DNA of 33,407 nt from CAYIEH01 sp964362385 (GCA_964362385.1 CAYIEH010000004.1:1-33407); one strand, 5' to 3'. Shown: positions 1 to 7,282, counted from the first letter of the stretch. Numbers and translations are program-made. The notes: generated by a model not told the origin, from the sequence alone.

Positions 1-76
1 GATAAATAAAGAAATCCCCCTTAATTTTAAGATATCCATTATAATAAATTTTACATTTTTTATTAAAAAATAAAAG

Positions 77-109
77 AGGCTTGTTCTTCAAATAATAAAA
101 AACAAGCCT
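77..109 (-). terminator. Intrinsic terminator of the Rossmann-fold gene
   Basis: A 9-bp perfect stem (77-85 with 101-109) is followed on the reverse strand by a T-rich run (CTTTTATTTTTT). The stem overlaps the stop codon of the gene that ends at 109, so it should terminate that gene. Confidence 0.8.
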
Positions 110-1011
110 TAGGTTAATTTTTTGATAATCACCTTCATGTCGCCCGAAATCCAAGCCGCGCAACACGGAATACCTCCGCTATAAACCTGGGTAAACGGGG
201 GGAAAGTAATTGCTTCCACGCCAACAATATGAAAACAATCGCAATTTAAAGATTTTATCTTATTTATAACCTCTGGAGGTGGGCCGGGATATGCTTCATT
301 GAGAATAATATCTCCTTCCCGCAACGCATCCAAATAAAGTCCGATTGTATTGTGCCTCGCCACATTAATTATCATCTTTCTTATTTCTCTTTTCGGCCAT
401 TTGTCATTGCGTCCGGTTAAATCAACGACATAAATATCGGACTTATAAACTGATTTTAATTTATCAACTACCATCTTTCCGATAAATCCCCTACCTCCCA
501 GAACCACGATTGGAATTTTTTCACCAACTCCGATTTTTTTCTTTACCAACTCAACCGCCTCAACAACAATTGAAGCTGTTATATCCGCCTCCGGACTTTT
601 ATCTATTATTTTTCTCTTTGATAATAGCCCGGGTAAAATTCCGGCAAATGTTTTTTCATCTGCGCGAATTAATCGGCGAATTTTTTCCATATGCCGAACC
701 ACTTCTTCCAGTTTTTCCTTATTATCCCTTTTCAAAAATTCTTTTTCTTCCACCACAAAAATAGAGAACATTATTATAATTTTTCCATTTTGCCGCAGAA
801 AACCCGTTAACCTGATTTTCCAACTCCCTATTCTAAACTTGTACGCGTATTCTCTTGCGTACGCGTAATTGGCCGGATAAGACAAAAAAACCGATTTTAT
901 CCATTTTCTTTCATTAAATTTCCCGATTAGCCAAAAAAACCAATTATGGTTAATTAAAAAATTTAATATCTCAAACAACCACAAAAATCTTAAAAAATTA
1001 TTTCCTGCCAT
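109..1011 (-). CDS. Rossmann-fold protein of unknown function
   Basis: This is a 300-aa protein I cannot assign to a named family. The C-terminal half has a beta strand followed by a glycine-rich turn (IPIVVLGGRGFIG), as in NAD(P)-binding Rossmann folds. A second strand (SDIYVVDLTGR) could hold the cofactor ribose. The last 40 residues contain a Gly/Pro-rich turn (PGPPPEV) and a paired Cys near the end (GGIPCCAAW). The N-terminal 60 residues are aromatic-rich, and the middle is helical and charged. The start is well supported because a strong SD (AAGGAGGAG) lies just upstream of the ATG. The gene stands alone, has its own terminator and is transcribed away from the release factor gene. An oxidoreductase related to shikimate or acyl-ACP dehydrogenases is possible but not shown. 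Confidence 0.7.
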   Translation of the reverse strand: MAGNNFLRFLWLFEILNFLINHNWFFWLIGKFNERKWIKSVFLSYPANYAYAREYAYKFRIGSWKIRLTGFLRQNGKIIIMFSIFVVEEKEFLKRDNKEKLEEVVRHMEKIRRLIRADEKTFAGILPGLLSKRKIIDKSPEADITASIVVEAVELVKKKIGVGEKIPIVVLGGRGFIGKMVVDKLKSVYKSDIYVVDLTGRNDKWPKREIRKMIINVARHNTIGLYLDALREGDIILNEAYPGPPPEVINKIKSLNCDCFHIVGVEAITFPPFTQVYSGGIPCCAAWISGDMKVIIKKLT

Positions 1012-1185
1012 TTATTTCTCCTCCTTATTAAATTAAAAATGAACTGTAAATTAATAAATTATTTTTGACAGAATAATTTATTTTTTATTTTAATTATTGA
1101 TATTATATGGTATAAATTAAAATATGTCATCTTGCCGCGGCTAAACAAAATAAACAAATCGGCAAGCAGACGATAATTTTTGGCC
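1012..1185. other. Divergent spacer with a short inverted repeat
   Basis: This A+T-rich spacer lies between divergent genes. It holds the SD of the reverse-strand gene (about 1018-1028), a TTGACA at 1064-1069 on the + strand without a convincing -10, and a 7-bp inverted repeat (CTTGCCG at 1133 and CGGCAAG at 1160) just before the fragment at 1186. I see no gene here. Confidence 0.4.
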
Positions 1186-1305
1186 ATGAATAAAATAATT
1201 TTAGAAATCCGCGCTGGAGCGGGCCGCCTTCATAGAATTATGGCGAGCCTCGCCCCTGCCTCTTTATTAATTTATTATTTAACTAAACATCATGGAAAAT
1301 ATTAA
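1186..1305 (+). pseudogene. Displaced 5' fragment of a release factor gene
   Basis: The ATG at 1186 opens a 39-codon frame whose first 13 residues, MNKIILEIRAGAG, match the start of the release factor that begins at 1292 (NKVILEIRAGAG). After Gly13 the similarity stops at a GC-rich palindromic stretch (about 1221-1256). The frame then runs out of register with the real gene and stops at 1303-1305. The two copies differ at many synonymous sites, so this is not a recent tandem copy. I read it as a remnant of an older or foreign release factor gene that was cut by a repeat. It is unlikely to make a useful protein. Confidence 0.6.
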
Positions 1306-2029
1306 TAAAGTTATTCTTGAAATAAGGGCAGGGGCGGGCGGAGACGAAGCTTCTATTTTTGCCGGAGATTTGGCGCGGATGTACCAAAAATACGCCGCCA
1401 AGCGCGGATGGAAATTCAATATCGTTGACTTCAATCAAACTTCTCTTGAGGGATATAAAACTTTAATAGCCGAACTTGAAGGCGAAAGCGTTTATGAAGA
1501 TTTAAAACAGGAATTCGGCGTTCACAGAATCCAAAGAATTCCCAAAACAGAAAAATCCGGCAGAATCCACACTTCCACCACTTCAGTCGCCGTTATCCCG
1601 GAAGTTGAAGCGAAAGAAATCCAAATAAACCCAAGCGATTTGGAAATTTCTTTTTTCCGTTCTTCCGGAGCCGGCGGCCAAAACGTCAACAAGGTTGAAA
1701 CCGCCGTCAGAATCGTCCATAAGCCGACCGGAGTCATTGCCGCTTCCCAGGCAGGCCGCTCGCAATACGCCAACCGCGAAACCGCGATGAATATGCTTCG
1801 CGCCAGATTATATGAACAAAAACAACTGGAAGAACAAATAAAAATCGGCGCCTTAAGAAAAGAACAAATCGGCACCGCGGACCGCTCCGAAAAAATCAGA
1901 ACTTACAATTTTCCGGATGATAGAATCACCGACCACCGCCTAGGTAAAAAATTTCATAATATTGAACGTATTCTTGACGGGGATCTGGATCCGATAATTA
2001 AATCTTTTAAAAACAGCGATAAAAAATAG
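1292..2029 (+). CDS. prfA: Peptide chain release factor 1-type protein lacking domain 1
   Basis: This class-1 release factor terminates translation by recognising stop codons in the ribosomal A site and hydrolysing peptidyl-tRNA. At 245 aa it is about 105 residues shorter than usual RF1. It starts at the strand ILEIRAGAGGDEA, which lies near residue 107 in E. coli RF1, so domain 1 is missing. The stop-codon-reading domain is present with a P-x-T tripeptide (PKT, residues 84-86), which is the RF1 type reading UAA/UAG. The catalytic GGQ (128-130) is in a standard RSSGAGGQNVN context, and the C-terminal RTYNFPDDRITDHR is typical. The upstream fragment at 1186 begins at the same point, which suggests the short form is native to the lineage. 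No clear SD is seen. The gene ends in a bidirectional terminator. Confidence 0.9.
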   Translation: MENINKVILEIRAGAGGDEASIFAGDLARMYQKYAAKRGWKFNIVDFNQTSLEGYKTLIAELEGESVYEDLKQEFGVHRIQRIPKTEKSGRIHTSTTSVAVIPEVEAKEIQINPSDLEISFFRSSGAGGQNVNKVETAVRIVHKPTGVIAASQAGRSQYANRETAMNMLRARLYEQKQLEEQIKIGALRKEQIGTADRSEKIRTYNFPDDRITDHRLGKKFHNIERILDGDLDPIIKSFKNSDKK

Positions 2030-2058
2030 TCCCATAATTTATATGGGGGCTATTTTTT
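2021..2058. terminator. Bidirectional terminator between convergent genes
   Basis: The hairpin pairs AAAAAATAG..CCCA with TGGG..CTATTTTTT. It has A/T runs on both sides, so it can serve both the release factor gene (whose TAG lies in the stem) and the convergent transglycosylase gene. Confidence 0.8.
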
Positions 2059-3508
2059 AAGCGTTTAAAGTAGCTATGTCATCCAAAAAGTCCTGCGCTT
2101 TGGCGATAACAGCCGCGCCATAGCTTGAAAGATATCTGCTCCAGCGCGAACCGGCGTAATATTTTGCGGCCGCAACTTTCGCGCTATAACCCAAACTGTT
2201 AGTAGCTCCGGCATCCTTCAAATAAAGCGCGGTGGCGACAAAAGCGTCTAAATTATTCCAAGGAGACGCGGGGTTATTGCCAGTCAAAAACGCAATCCTT
2301 TCTTGGTACTTCACCCAGGTTGACGGTATAAATTGAGCAGGGCCCAAGCCTCCGCCGTAAGCTCCGTCCTGAGGGATCGGGCATGAAACCGTCACGCTGT
2401 CGGAACTCATATTTAACGACTGGACGATTTGCAGAAATATCGGAATATCTCTTGTCGGATGCATAGTCGTGGGATTGGACGCCTTATCGGGATAATAAGG
2501 ATTTTTATTGTACGCGCATCTGCCTACGTTTTTTCCCAAAGCCGATTCCCTGTCCAACACGGCTAAAATCAAAGCGGGATTCACTCCTGTTTTTTCGGAA
2601 GCGAACTGCGCCAATTTGTACGCGTCTTCAAATTTTATTTCTCCTCCTCCGAGAAGTTCAAAAATTCTGCTTCTGATTTGGGCCGCGGTTTTCTTGGTTT
2701 CCGCCAAAACATTCTGAAATTCCGATTCTTTCCCTTTGGTGATTTTAAGCAAATCATTTTTTTCCTCTTTAGTTTTTTTAATCGCCGTTCTCTGAGACTC
2801 TTGATAAGCCTTTAAACTTATAATGTCTTCTTTCTCCGACGCTAAAATTTCTTTCTGGTCTGAAAGCTGATTTTGAAAATCTTGAAGCTGTTCTAAATTA
2901 ATTCGCAGGCGATCCTGAATATTCGTTAAATTATTAAGTTCGCTGAAAAAATCGGAAATTTTATAATGGGTGAGCAAAATTATCAGAGTTCCCTTACGTT
3001 CATTCTCGTAAATACTTTGGAGAATTCCGGAAATTATAATTTTTTTATCGTTAATCTGATTTCCTGTTAAAACGATTCTTGACTGGGTGGTATCAATATC
3101 ATTATTCACTTTCCCCAGACTTATATTAATTGCCTTGATTTGAAGATTGAGTTTGGCAACTTTATTGTTCAGCAGATTAATTTCCGACTGCAATGTTTTG
3201 CCTTGTTTTTTATACTCGGAAACCTTAACTTCGTACTGACCAATCTGTTTTTCCAGTTCTCCAAGTTGGGCTTCCAAAGATTTCCTTTCTTCGGAAGAAA
3301 GGGTGTTAGCGGCCTGAACGCCGGTGTCTATCGGCGCTAAAACTAAATTAAAGAAAAAAGAGGTGATAAAAAACAAAACTAAAAAAGCGCTTACGAATAA
3401 TTTAATGGGAATTCTTATTAAGCGAGTATAGTTAAGATTAACCTGGGGGGATAGCTTATTAAAGGAGCCGCCTTTCTTTTTTATGTCTATGAGAACTTTT
3501 GGTCTCAT
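2057..3508 (-). CDS. Coiled-coil lytic transglycosylase-like cell-wall hydrolase
   Basis: This is a 483-aa predicted secreted or membrane-anchored peptidoglycan enzyme. A hydrophobic segment near residues 34-59 (LFVSAFLVLFFITSFFF) is the signal or anchor. It is followed by about 200 residues of coiled coil (EERKSLEAQLGELEKQ and onward) like the N-terminal part of PcsB/EnvC-type proteins. The last 190 residues form a lysozyme-like transglycosylase domain with probable catalytic Glu321 in VLDRESALG and the GLGPAQFIPSTW motif (about 389-400) typical of MltB/Slt folds. A frame extending to a TTG at 3535 exists, but the ATG at 3508 is the more natural start. It follows the bL25 gene by 38 nt on the same strand and may be cotranscribed. 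It probably cleaves septal or peripheral murein. Confidence 0.85.
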   Translation of the reverse strand: MRPKVLIDIKKKGGSFNKLSPQVNLNYTRLIRIPIKLFVSAFLVLFFITSFFFNLVLAPIDTGVQAANTLSSEERKSLEAQLGELEKQIGQYEVKVSEYKKQGKTLQSEINLLNNKVAKLNLQIKAINISLGKVNNDIDTTQSRIVLTGNQINDKKIIISGILQSIYENERKGTLIILLTHYKISDFFSELNNLTNIQDRLRINLEQLQDFQNQLSDQKEILASEKEDIISLKAYQESQRTAIKKTKEEKNDLLKITKGKESEFQNVLAETKKTAAQIRSRIFELLGGGEIKFEDAYKLAQFASEKTGVNPALILAVLDRESALGKNVGRCAYNKNPYYPDKASNPTTMHPTRDIPIFLQIVQSLNMSSDSVTVSCPIPQDGAYGGGLGPAQFIPSTWVKYQERIAFLTGNNPASPWNNLDAFVATALYLKDAGATNSLGYSAKVAAAKYYAGSRWSRYLSSYGAAVIAKAQDFLDDIATLNA

Positions 3509-3546
3509 ATATTTATACAACGAAAAAGTTCGCAACTTGCGACATT

Positions 3547-4191
3547 CTATATTTCCGCGCCTTCTTTTTCTTCTTCTTTTGCTTTCTTCTTTTCTTCCGC
3601 TTCAACTTTTACATCTTCAACGCTTACCGGCTTTTCTTCAACCACTTCCTTAACCGGCTCTATGATGGTGGCGACTACGGTTTCAAGGCCTACAAAAATT
3701 TTTACTTTATCGCTGATTTTAAGGTCTCTAACGTAGATATTACTGTGAATTTCTTCAAGTTTGGACAAGTCAACTTCAATATGAGACGGCAGGTCTTTAG
3801 GCAAAGCTTCAACTTCTATTTCTTTCATTGATTTAACCAAAACTCCTCCTTTCTTAACCGCAGGCGATTCGCCGAAAAATTCCAAAGGCGCTTTGGTTTT
3901 AATTTTCTCATCCATCCTGACCGCATAAAAATCTATATTTAAAAATTCGTCAGCCAAAGAATCTTTGGAAACGTCATGAATCAGGGCCGGAATTTTTTCG
4001 CTGTCCAAAACTAAATTAATTACCGTGCTTTCGCCGGCTGTTTTATATAATTTGGAAAAATCCTTTGCCGCAACGGATAAATGAAAATTTTCTTTTCCGT
4101 GTCCGTAAAGCTCGGCAGGAATTAACCCGTTTTTTCTGAGGGTTTTTACTTTTTTACCGAGTATTTCCCGTTGTTGAACAATTAATTCCAT
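3547..4191 (-). CDS. rplY: Ribosomal protein bL25 (Ctc form)
   Basis: This is the 214-aa 5S rRNA-binding large-subunit protein. The N-terminal L25 domain is recognisable (REILGKKVKTLRKNGLIPAELYGHG, where the RxxGLIPAxxYG pattern is diagnostic). It is followed by the second beta domain of the longer Ctc/TL5 form (KGGVLVKSMKEIEVEALPKDLP). A low-complexity acidic and lysine-rich tail ends the protein (VEAEEKKKAKEEEKEGAEI). The ATG has no SD. A large inverted-repeat element fills the spacer upstream, and the transglycosylase gene follows. Confidence 0.95.
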   Translation of the reverse strand: MELIVQQREILGKKVKTLRKNGLIPAELYGHGKENFHLSVAAKDFSKLYKTAGESTVINLVLDSEKIPALIHDVSKDSLADEFLNIDFYAVRMDEKIKTKAPLEFFGESPAVKKGGVLVKSMKEIEVEALPKDLPSHIEVDLSKLEEIHSNIYVRDLKISDKVKIFVGLETVVATIIEPVKEVVEEKPVSVEDVKVEAEEKKKAKEEEKEGAEI

Positions 4192-4197
4192 AATTTA

Positions 4198-4352
4198 TAC
4201 GAACAGCGAATAAACGCCAATATTACCGAACGTTATTTACGAATATACGAATTTAAGCGTTCGGATACGAAAAGTTTTTATTCGTATCCAAAACCGCCAT
4301 TCAGATATTCGTATTACGGTTTTGGTAATATTCGTCAAATTCGTTGTTCGTA
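4198..4352. repeat. 155-bp imperfect inverted-repeat element
   Basis: The outer arms at 4198-4227 and 4324-4352 are imperfect inverted copies, beginning TACGAACAGCGAAT on the left and, as reverse complement of the right arm, TACGAACAACGAAT. The interior holds a second 9-bp hairpin (GGATACGAA/TTCGTATCC) and repeated TTCGTAT words. It fills almost the whole spacer between rplY and the aldolase gene. No protein is encoded. Confidence 0.75.
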
Positions 4353-4354
4353 TA

Positions 4355-5251
4355 TTATATCAGCTTATTAAACAATTTCAAGCGCTTTGACACAACTTTT
4401 TTAACTTCTTCAACCGCGACCGGCAATAATTTATAGGGCACGATTTCTTCGGGATTTTCTTTCAGAGCTTTTTCCAAACCTTGCCGCCACGCCAAACGAA
4501 TTTCAGTATTGATATGAATGATTGAAATTCCGGCGTCAATCGCTTTTGTAAAATCGCTGTCAGTAATGCCGGAGCCGCCGTGCAGAACCAAAGGAATACC
4601 CGAGGCTCTGCGAAGTTCTCCGATACGTTCTATATCCAAAGCGGGATTTGGCGCGTTCTTAAACATCCCGTGAATATTACCCACTGCCGGCGCCAATAAA
4701 TCAATTCCTGTTTCTTCAACAAATTTCTTCGCCTCTTCCGGCTTGGTTAAATCCTCTTTTTTGATAGCCGCGTCTTTGGGAATTTCTTTTAATATAACAG
4801 AGCTGGCGCCGAGATAACCGAGTTCCGCTTCAACTAAAACATCCGGATTTATGCTTTTTGCCAATTCAACCGCCTCTTTGGTTCTTTTAATATTTTCTTC
4901 AAGTGGCAGTTTTCCGGCGTCAAACAGAACCGCGTCAAATCCAGCTTCAACGGCTTCTTTTATTTTTTCCAACGATTTCGTGTGGTCGGAATTCAAAAAT
5001 ATCGGATAATTATATTGTTCTCTTAAACTTTTCACTAAAACCGCAGCTTGTTTATATCCAATAAATCCTGCTTCGCCTTCGGAAACCCCGATAATTACAG
5101 GAATTATGAATCCTGAATTATGAATTATGAAAGAAAGTTCGCGAGCCGCCTCAAAAATTGCTTTCAATCCGGCCAAATCGGAAATATTAAAATGCCCGAT
5201 GGCAACCTTATTTTCTTCCGCTTTTATAATCAGTTGTTTTAAAGATTCCAT
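4355..5251 (-). CDS. fba: Class II fructose/tagatose-bisphosphate aldolase family protein
   Basis: This 298-aa zinc-dependent aldolase probably cleaves or forms fructose-1,6-bisphosphate in glycolysis; the KbaY/GatY tagatose-type specificity cannot be excluded. The family motifs are present. NSDHTKS carries catalytic Asp89 and zinc ligand His90, DAGKLPLEENI is the phosphate-side loop, VEAELG contains Glu143, NIHGMFK holds zinc ligand His194 and LVLHGGSGI holds His224. INTEIRLAW closes the barrel. Residues 41-51 (FIIHNSGFIIP) look like an extra piece between ARELS and VIIGVSEGE, and they are encoded by a repeated sequence (see findings). The gene sits between the inverted-repeat element at 4198 and a terminator. 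No SD is evident. Confidence 0.9.
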   Translation of the reverse strand: MESLKQLIIKAEENKVAIGHFNISDLAGLKAIFEAARELSFIIHNSGFIIPVIIGVSEGEAGFIGYKQAAVLVKSLREQYNYPIFLNSDHTKSLEKIKEAVEAGFDAVLFDAGKLPLEENIKRTKEAVELAKSINPDVLVEAELGYLGASSVILKEIPKDAAIKKEDLTKPEEAKKFVEETGIDLLAPAVGNIHGMFKNAPNPALDIERIGELRRASGIPLVLHGGSGITDSDFTKAIDAGISIIHINTEIRLAWRQGLEKALKENPEEIVPYKLLPVAVEEVKKVVSKRLKLFNKLI

Positions 5252-5284
5252 TTAAATTTAATTATAACGTATATTCTTGATAAA

Positions 5285-5312
5285 AATAAGGAGCAGCTCC
5301 CCGCTCCTTATT
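5285..5312 (-). terminator. Intrinsic terminator of the two-gene small-protein operon
   Basis: A 10-bp stem (AATAAGGAGC at 5285-5294 with GCTCCTTATT at 5303-5312) is followed on the reverse strand by TTATTTTTAT. It separates the small membrane protein gene from the aldolase gene. Confidence 0.8.
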
Positions 5313-5334
5313 ATTGTCTTATCATCCCGCGAAT

Positions 5335-5604
5335 TTATTGCCTGCCAAAAGGCAGATAACTTTCCATCACCGAGTTTGTTATAAAAGAAATAAAATCGCA
5401 GAGATTGCGAACCAGAAATATCGTTGCCGCAATTACAATTGTGAATGGGACGCTAACAATCATCCAGATCGCCAGAAGGTAAAGCGTTTTTTCCTCTACG
5501 GGTATATAACTAACAACAGTCAGCCCCGCAACAAAACAAAGCGCTACCAGTATGCCTATTACCTTAATAACTGACATATTATTAGTAGCCCTTCTTTCTT
5601 TCAT
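5335..5604 (-). CDS. Small two-helix membrane protein, unknown function
   Basis: This is an 89-aa protein with two predicted transmembrane helices, VIKVIGILVALCFVAGLTVV and TLYLLAIWMIVSVPFTIVIA. They are separated by a short acidic loop (SYIPVEEK) and followed by an amphipathic tail. No family is recognised. The start is supported by a strong SD (AAGGAGGG) 5 nt before the ATG. It overlaps the preceding Cys-rich gene by 23 nt in another frame, so the two are probably translationally linked and work together. It ends just before a terminator. A membrane partner of the zinc-type peptide encoded upstream is plausible but only inferred. Confidence 0.7.
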   Translation of the reverse strand: MKERRATNNMSVIKVIGILVALCFVAGLTVVSYIPVEEKTLYLLAIWMIVSVPFTIVIAATIFLVRNLCDFISFITNSVMESYLPFGRQ

Positions 5605-5713
5605 TTCTCCCTCCTTTCTTAATAAGATATGCCAAAAACCCCAACGGGAAATAACACAGATCGCATATTACATGCCCATCCGGATGCTTCTTGCTACATT
5701 TCGGATATTCCAT
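5582..5713 (-). CDS. 43-aa Cys-rich (zinc-ribbon-like) peptide
   Basis: This short gene encodes MEYPKCSKKHPDGHVICDLC followed by a hydrophobic stretch (YFPLGFLAYLI) and a basic tail. Cys6, His10, His14, Cys17 and Cys20 (the last two as CxxC) could form a small zinc site. A strong SD (AAGGAGGG) precedes the ATG, and a good promoter lies 40 nt further upstream. The SD of the next gene lies inside its 3' end. The short length is a caution, but the SD, promoter, overlap and shared terminator together argue for a real gene. Confidence 0.65.
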   Translation of the reverse strand: MEYPKCSKKHPDGHVICDLCYFPLGFLAYLIKKGGRNERKKGY

Positions 5714-5752
5714 CTTTTTCCCTCCTTATTCACGCTGAACTTTACTGATATT

Positions 5753-5807
5753 AATCTACCGTATAAAACGTCTTCTGTCAAAATAAAGCACTATAGTTTA
5801 CTATAGT
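5753..5807 (-). promoter_or_regulatory. Sigma-70-type promoter with upstream ACTATAGT direct repeats
   Basis: On the reverse strand TTGACA (5776-5781) and TAGATT (5753-5758) are spaced by 17 nt. Just upstream of the -35, the self-complementary octamer ACTATAGT occurs twice (5790-5797 and 5800-5807), two bases apart. These could be regulator sites. It drives the two small genes that end at 5335. Confidence 0.6.
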
Positions 5808-6149
5808 TAAATTTTTTTATATTACAATTAGTTATTTTCTCGCCTCACTGAAGCTTCCCGCCAAAGGCGAGACGAGCCATAGGCGGCGGCGAAGCGAACG
5901 ATTTGCCATCAGCTATGCCTAATAACCATCACCCCGCACTAAAATCCCGAAGAAGAATAAATTTTCTACGGGGCAGGCAAGTTTAGTACGAGGCAAGCCC
6001 CGTAGAGCAACGGTGATTAGCATTCATACGAAGCCGTTGTTTTACCTAAGTCGCTTTGTTTTGTGTTTAATCATCGTCAATTTAAATAACATTGGAATGC
6101 GAGTGCTTCGCTATCGCCGTTGTCATACGGGGCAAGCATTTCCCTCTTT
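5808..6149. repeat. Spacer filled with palindromic elements
   Basis: No gene is seen here. Three elements occur. A GC-rich REP-like palindrome lies at about 5836-5898 (GCCAAAGGCGAGACGAGCC and similar). A 62-bp element at 5932-5993 has ends CCCCGCACTAAAA and TTTAGTACGAGG. A 135-bp element at 5998-6132 has ends CCCCGTAGAGCAACGG and CCGTTGTCATACGGGG and is flanked on both sides by CAAG (5994-5997 and 6133-6136), which looks like a 4-nt target duplication. The sequence CCCCGCACTAAAA recurs inverted at 29432-29444. Confidence 0.65.
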
Positions 6150-7208
6150 TTATCCATGTCTTATAACCACAACATCGCCATCCTGAACTTCGTAATCTTT
6201 GCCTTCGGTGCGGATAAAACCTTTTTGTTTTGCCGCGTTCCATGAACCCGCATCCCGCCCCTTTGGGGCGAGGCTCGCCTCTCCAGAGGCGGCAAGTAAT
6301 TTTTCCCAGTTTATCGTTTCCGCGCGGATGAATTTTTTCTCAAAATCGGTATGGATTGTTCCAGCCGCCTCCGGCGCTTTAGCGCCTTTTTTAATGGTCC
6401 ATGCCCGGGTCTCGTCTTCGCCCGTAGTCAAAAAACTTATAAGCCCTAAAACCTGATATGCTTTCTTTACCAAAACATCTACATTATCTAATAACGCAAG
6501 GTCAACAATAATATAATCCGCGCCCAGTTGCTTGGTCTTATCAATAAGATCATTATTTATATCTTCTTCGCTCCCGTTAAAAAGATAAATCTGCGGCTTA
6601 TCAGTTAAAAGATTTAATTCTTTTAACAACGCGGCTTCACGCAGATCAGACGTTGATTCACGCAGAATTTCTGAAACTAATTTTCCATTATTTAATCCTT
6701 CTTTTAATTTTTCGGCAATTTCCAAATCTTTTATTTTATTCTTATCTCCGGTTCTCGCCTCGCCCTCCAATTTCGCCAAACGCTTTTCCACGATGTCCAA
6801 ATCCTTCATTATCAATTCCATATTTATGGTATCAATATCCCTTATCGGATCCACGCCTTGCTCCACGTGAATAATTTCCGATGATTTAAAACACCTCACC
6901 ACTTCCACGATAGCGTCAACTTCCCTGATATGCGACAGGAATTGATTGCCTAATCCTTCGCCTTTATGCGCATTCTTAACCAAGCCCGCGATGTCGTAAA
7001 ATTCCACGACAGCGGGAACGATTTTTTTGGAAGCGCTTAGTTTCGCCAATTTTTCCAGCCGCTCGTCAGGCACGCTAACCACGCCCACATTCGGGTCAAT
7101 GGTGGCAAAAGGGTAATTTGCGATATTAACTTCCTGTTTGGTTAAAATTTTAAAAAGAGTGGACTTGCCCACATTAGGTAAGCCCACAATGCCGATACTT
7201 AATTTCAT
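6150..7208 (-). CDS. ychF: Redox/ribosome-associated GTPase YchF (Obg family, TGS domain)
   Basis: This is a 352-aa translation-factor-class NTPase of the YchF/OLA1 group, which prefers ATP and associates with ribosomes. The P-loop GLPNVGKST (residues 9-17), NYPFATIDPNVG (switch I) and DIAGLV (G3) are present. A helical coiled domain follows and the C-terminal TGS domain ends in TEGKDYEVQDGDVVVIRHG. Residues about 305-318 (AASGEASLAPKGRD) look like an extra stretch between EKLL and AGSW, encoded by a GC-rich palindrome (6256-6294). Its reverse complement includes a 15-nt word also found at 1242-1256. The reading frame is intact. There is no SD, and the promoter lies so close that the mRNA may be nearly leaderless. 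Confidence 0.95.
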   Translation of the reverse strand: MKLSIGIVGLPNVGKSTLFKILTKQEVNIANYPFATIDPNVGVVSVPDERLEKLAKLSASKKIVPAVVEFYDIAGLVKNAHKGEGLGNQFLSHIREVDAIVEVVRCFKSSEIIHVEQGVDPIRDIDTINMELIMKDLDIVEKRLAKLEGEARTGDKNKIKDLEIAEKLKEGLNNGKLVSEILRESTSDLREAALLKELNLLTDKPQIYLFNGSEEDINNDLIDKTKQLGADYIIVDLALLDNVDVLVKKAYQVLGLISFLTTGEDETRAWTIKKGAKAPEAAGTIHTDFEKKFIRAETINWEKLLAASGEASLAPKGRDAGSWNAAKQKGFIRTEGKDYEVQDGDVVVIRHG

Positions 7209-7217
7209 AATTTATTT

Positions 7218-7245
7218 ATTCTATCGCCTTATCAGGCATTGTCAA
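7218..7245 (-). promoter_or_regulatory. ychF promoter, probably giving a leaderless mRNA
   Basis: On the reverse strand TTGACA (7240-7245) and TAGAAT (7218-7223) are spaced by 16 nt. A start site 7-8 nt downstream would fall at about 7210, two or three nucleotides before the ychF ATG at 7208. This fits the absence of an SD. Confidence 0.6.
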
Positions 7246-7282
7246 AATAAAAATGGCAGGGATGGTTTTCCGTCCCTGCCAT
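7245..7282 (-). terminator. Terminator of the pyrF-pyrE operon
   Basis: A strong stem (ATGGCAGGGA at 7253-7262 with TCCCTGCCAT at 7273-7282, extended by a few inner pairs) is followed on the reverse strand by TTTTTATTTT. Its T-tract abuts the ychF -35 element. Confidence 0.85.
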
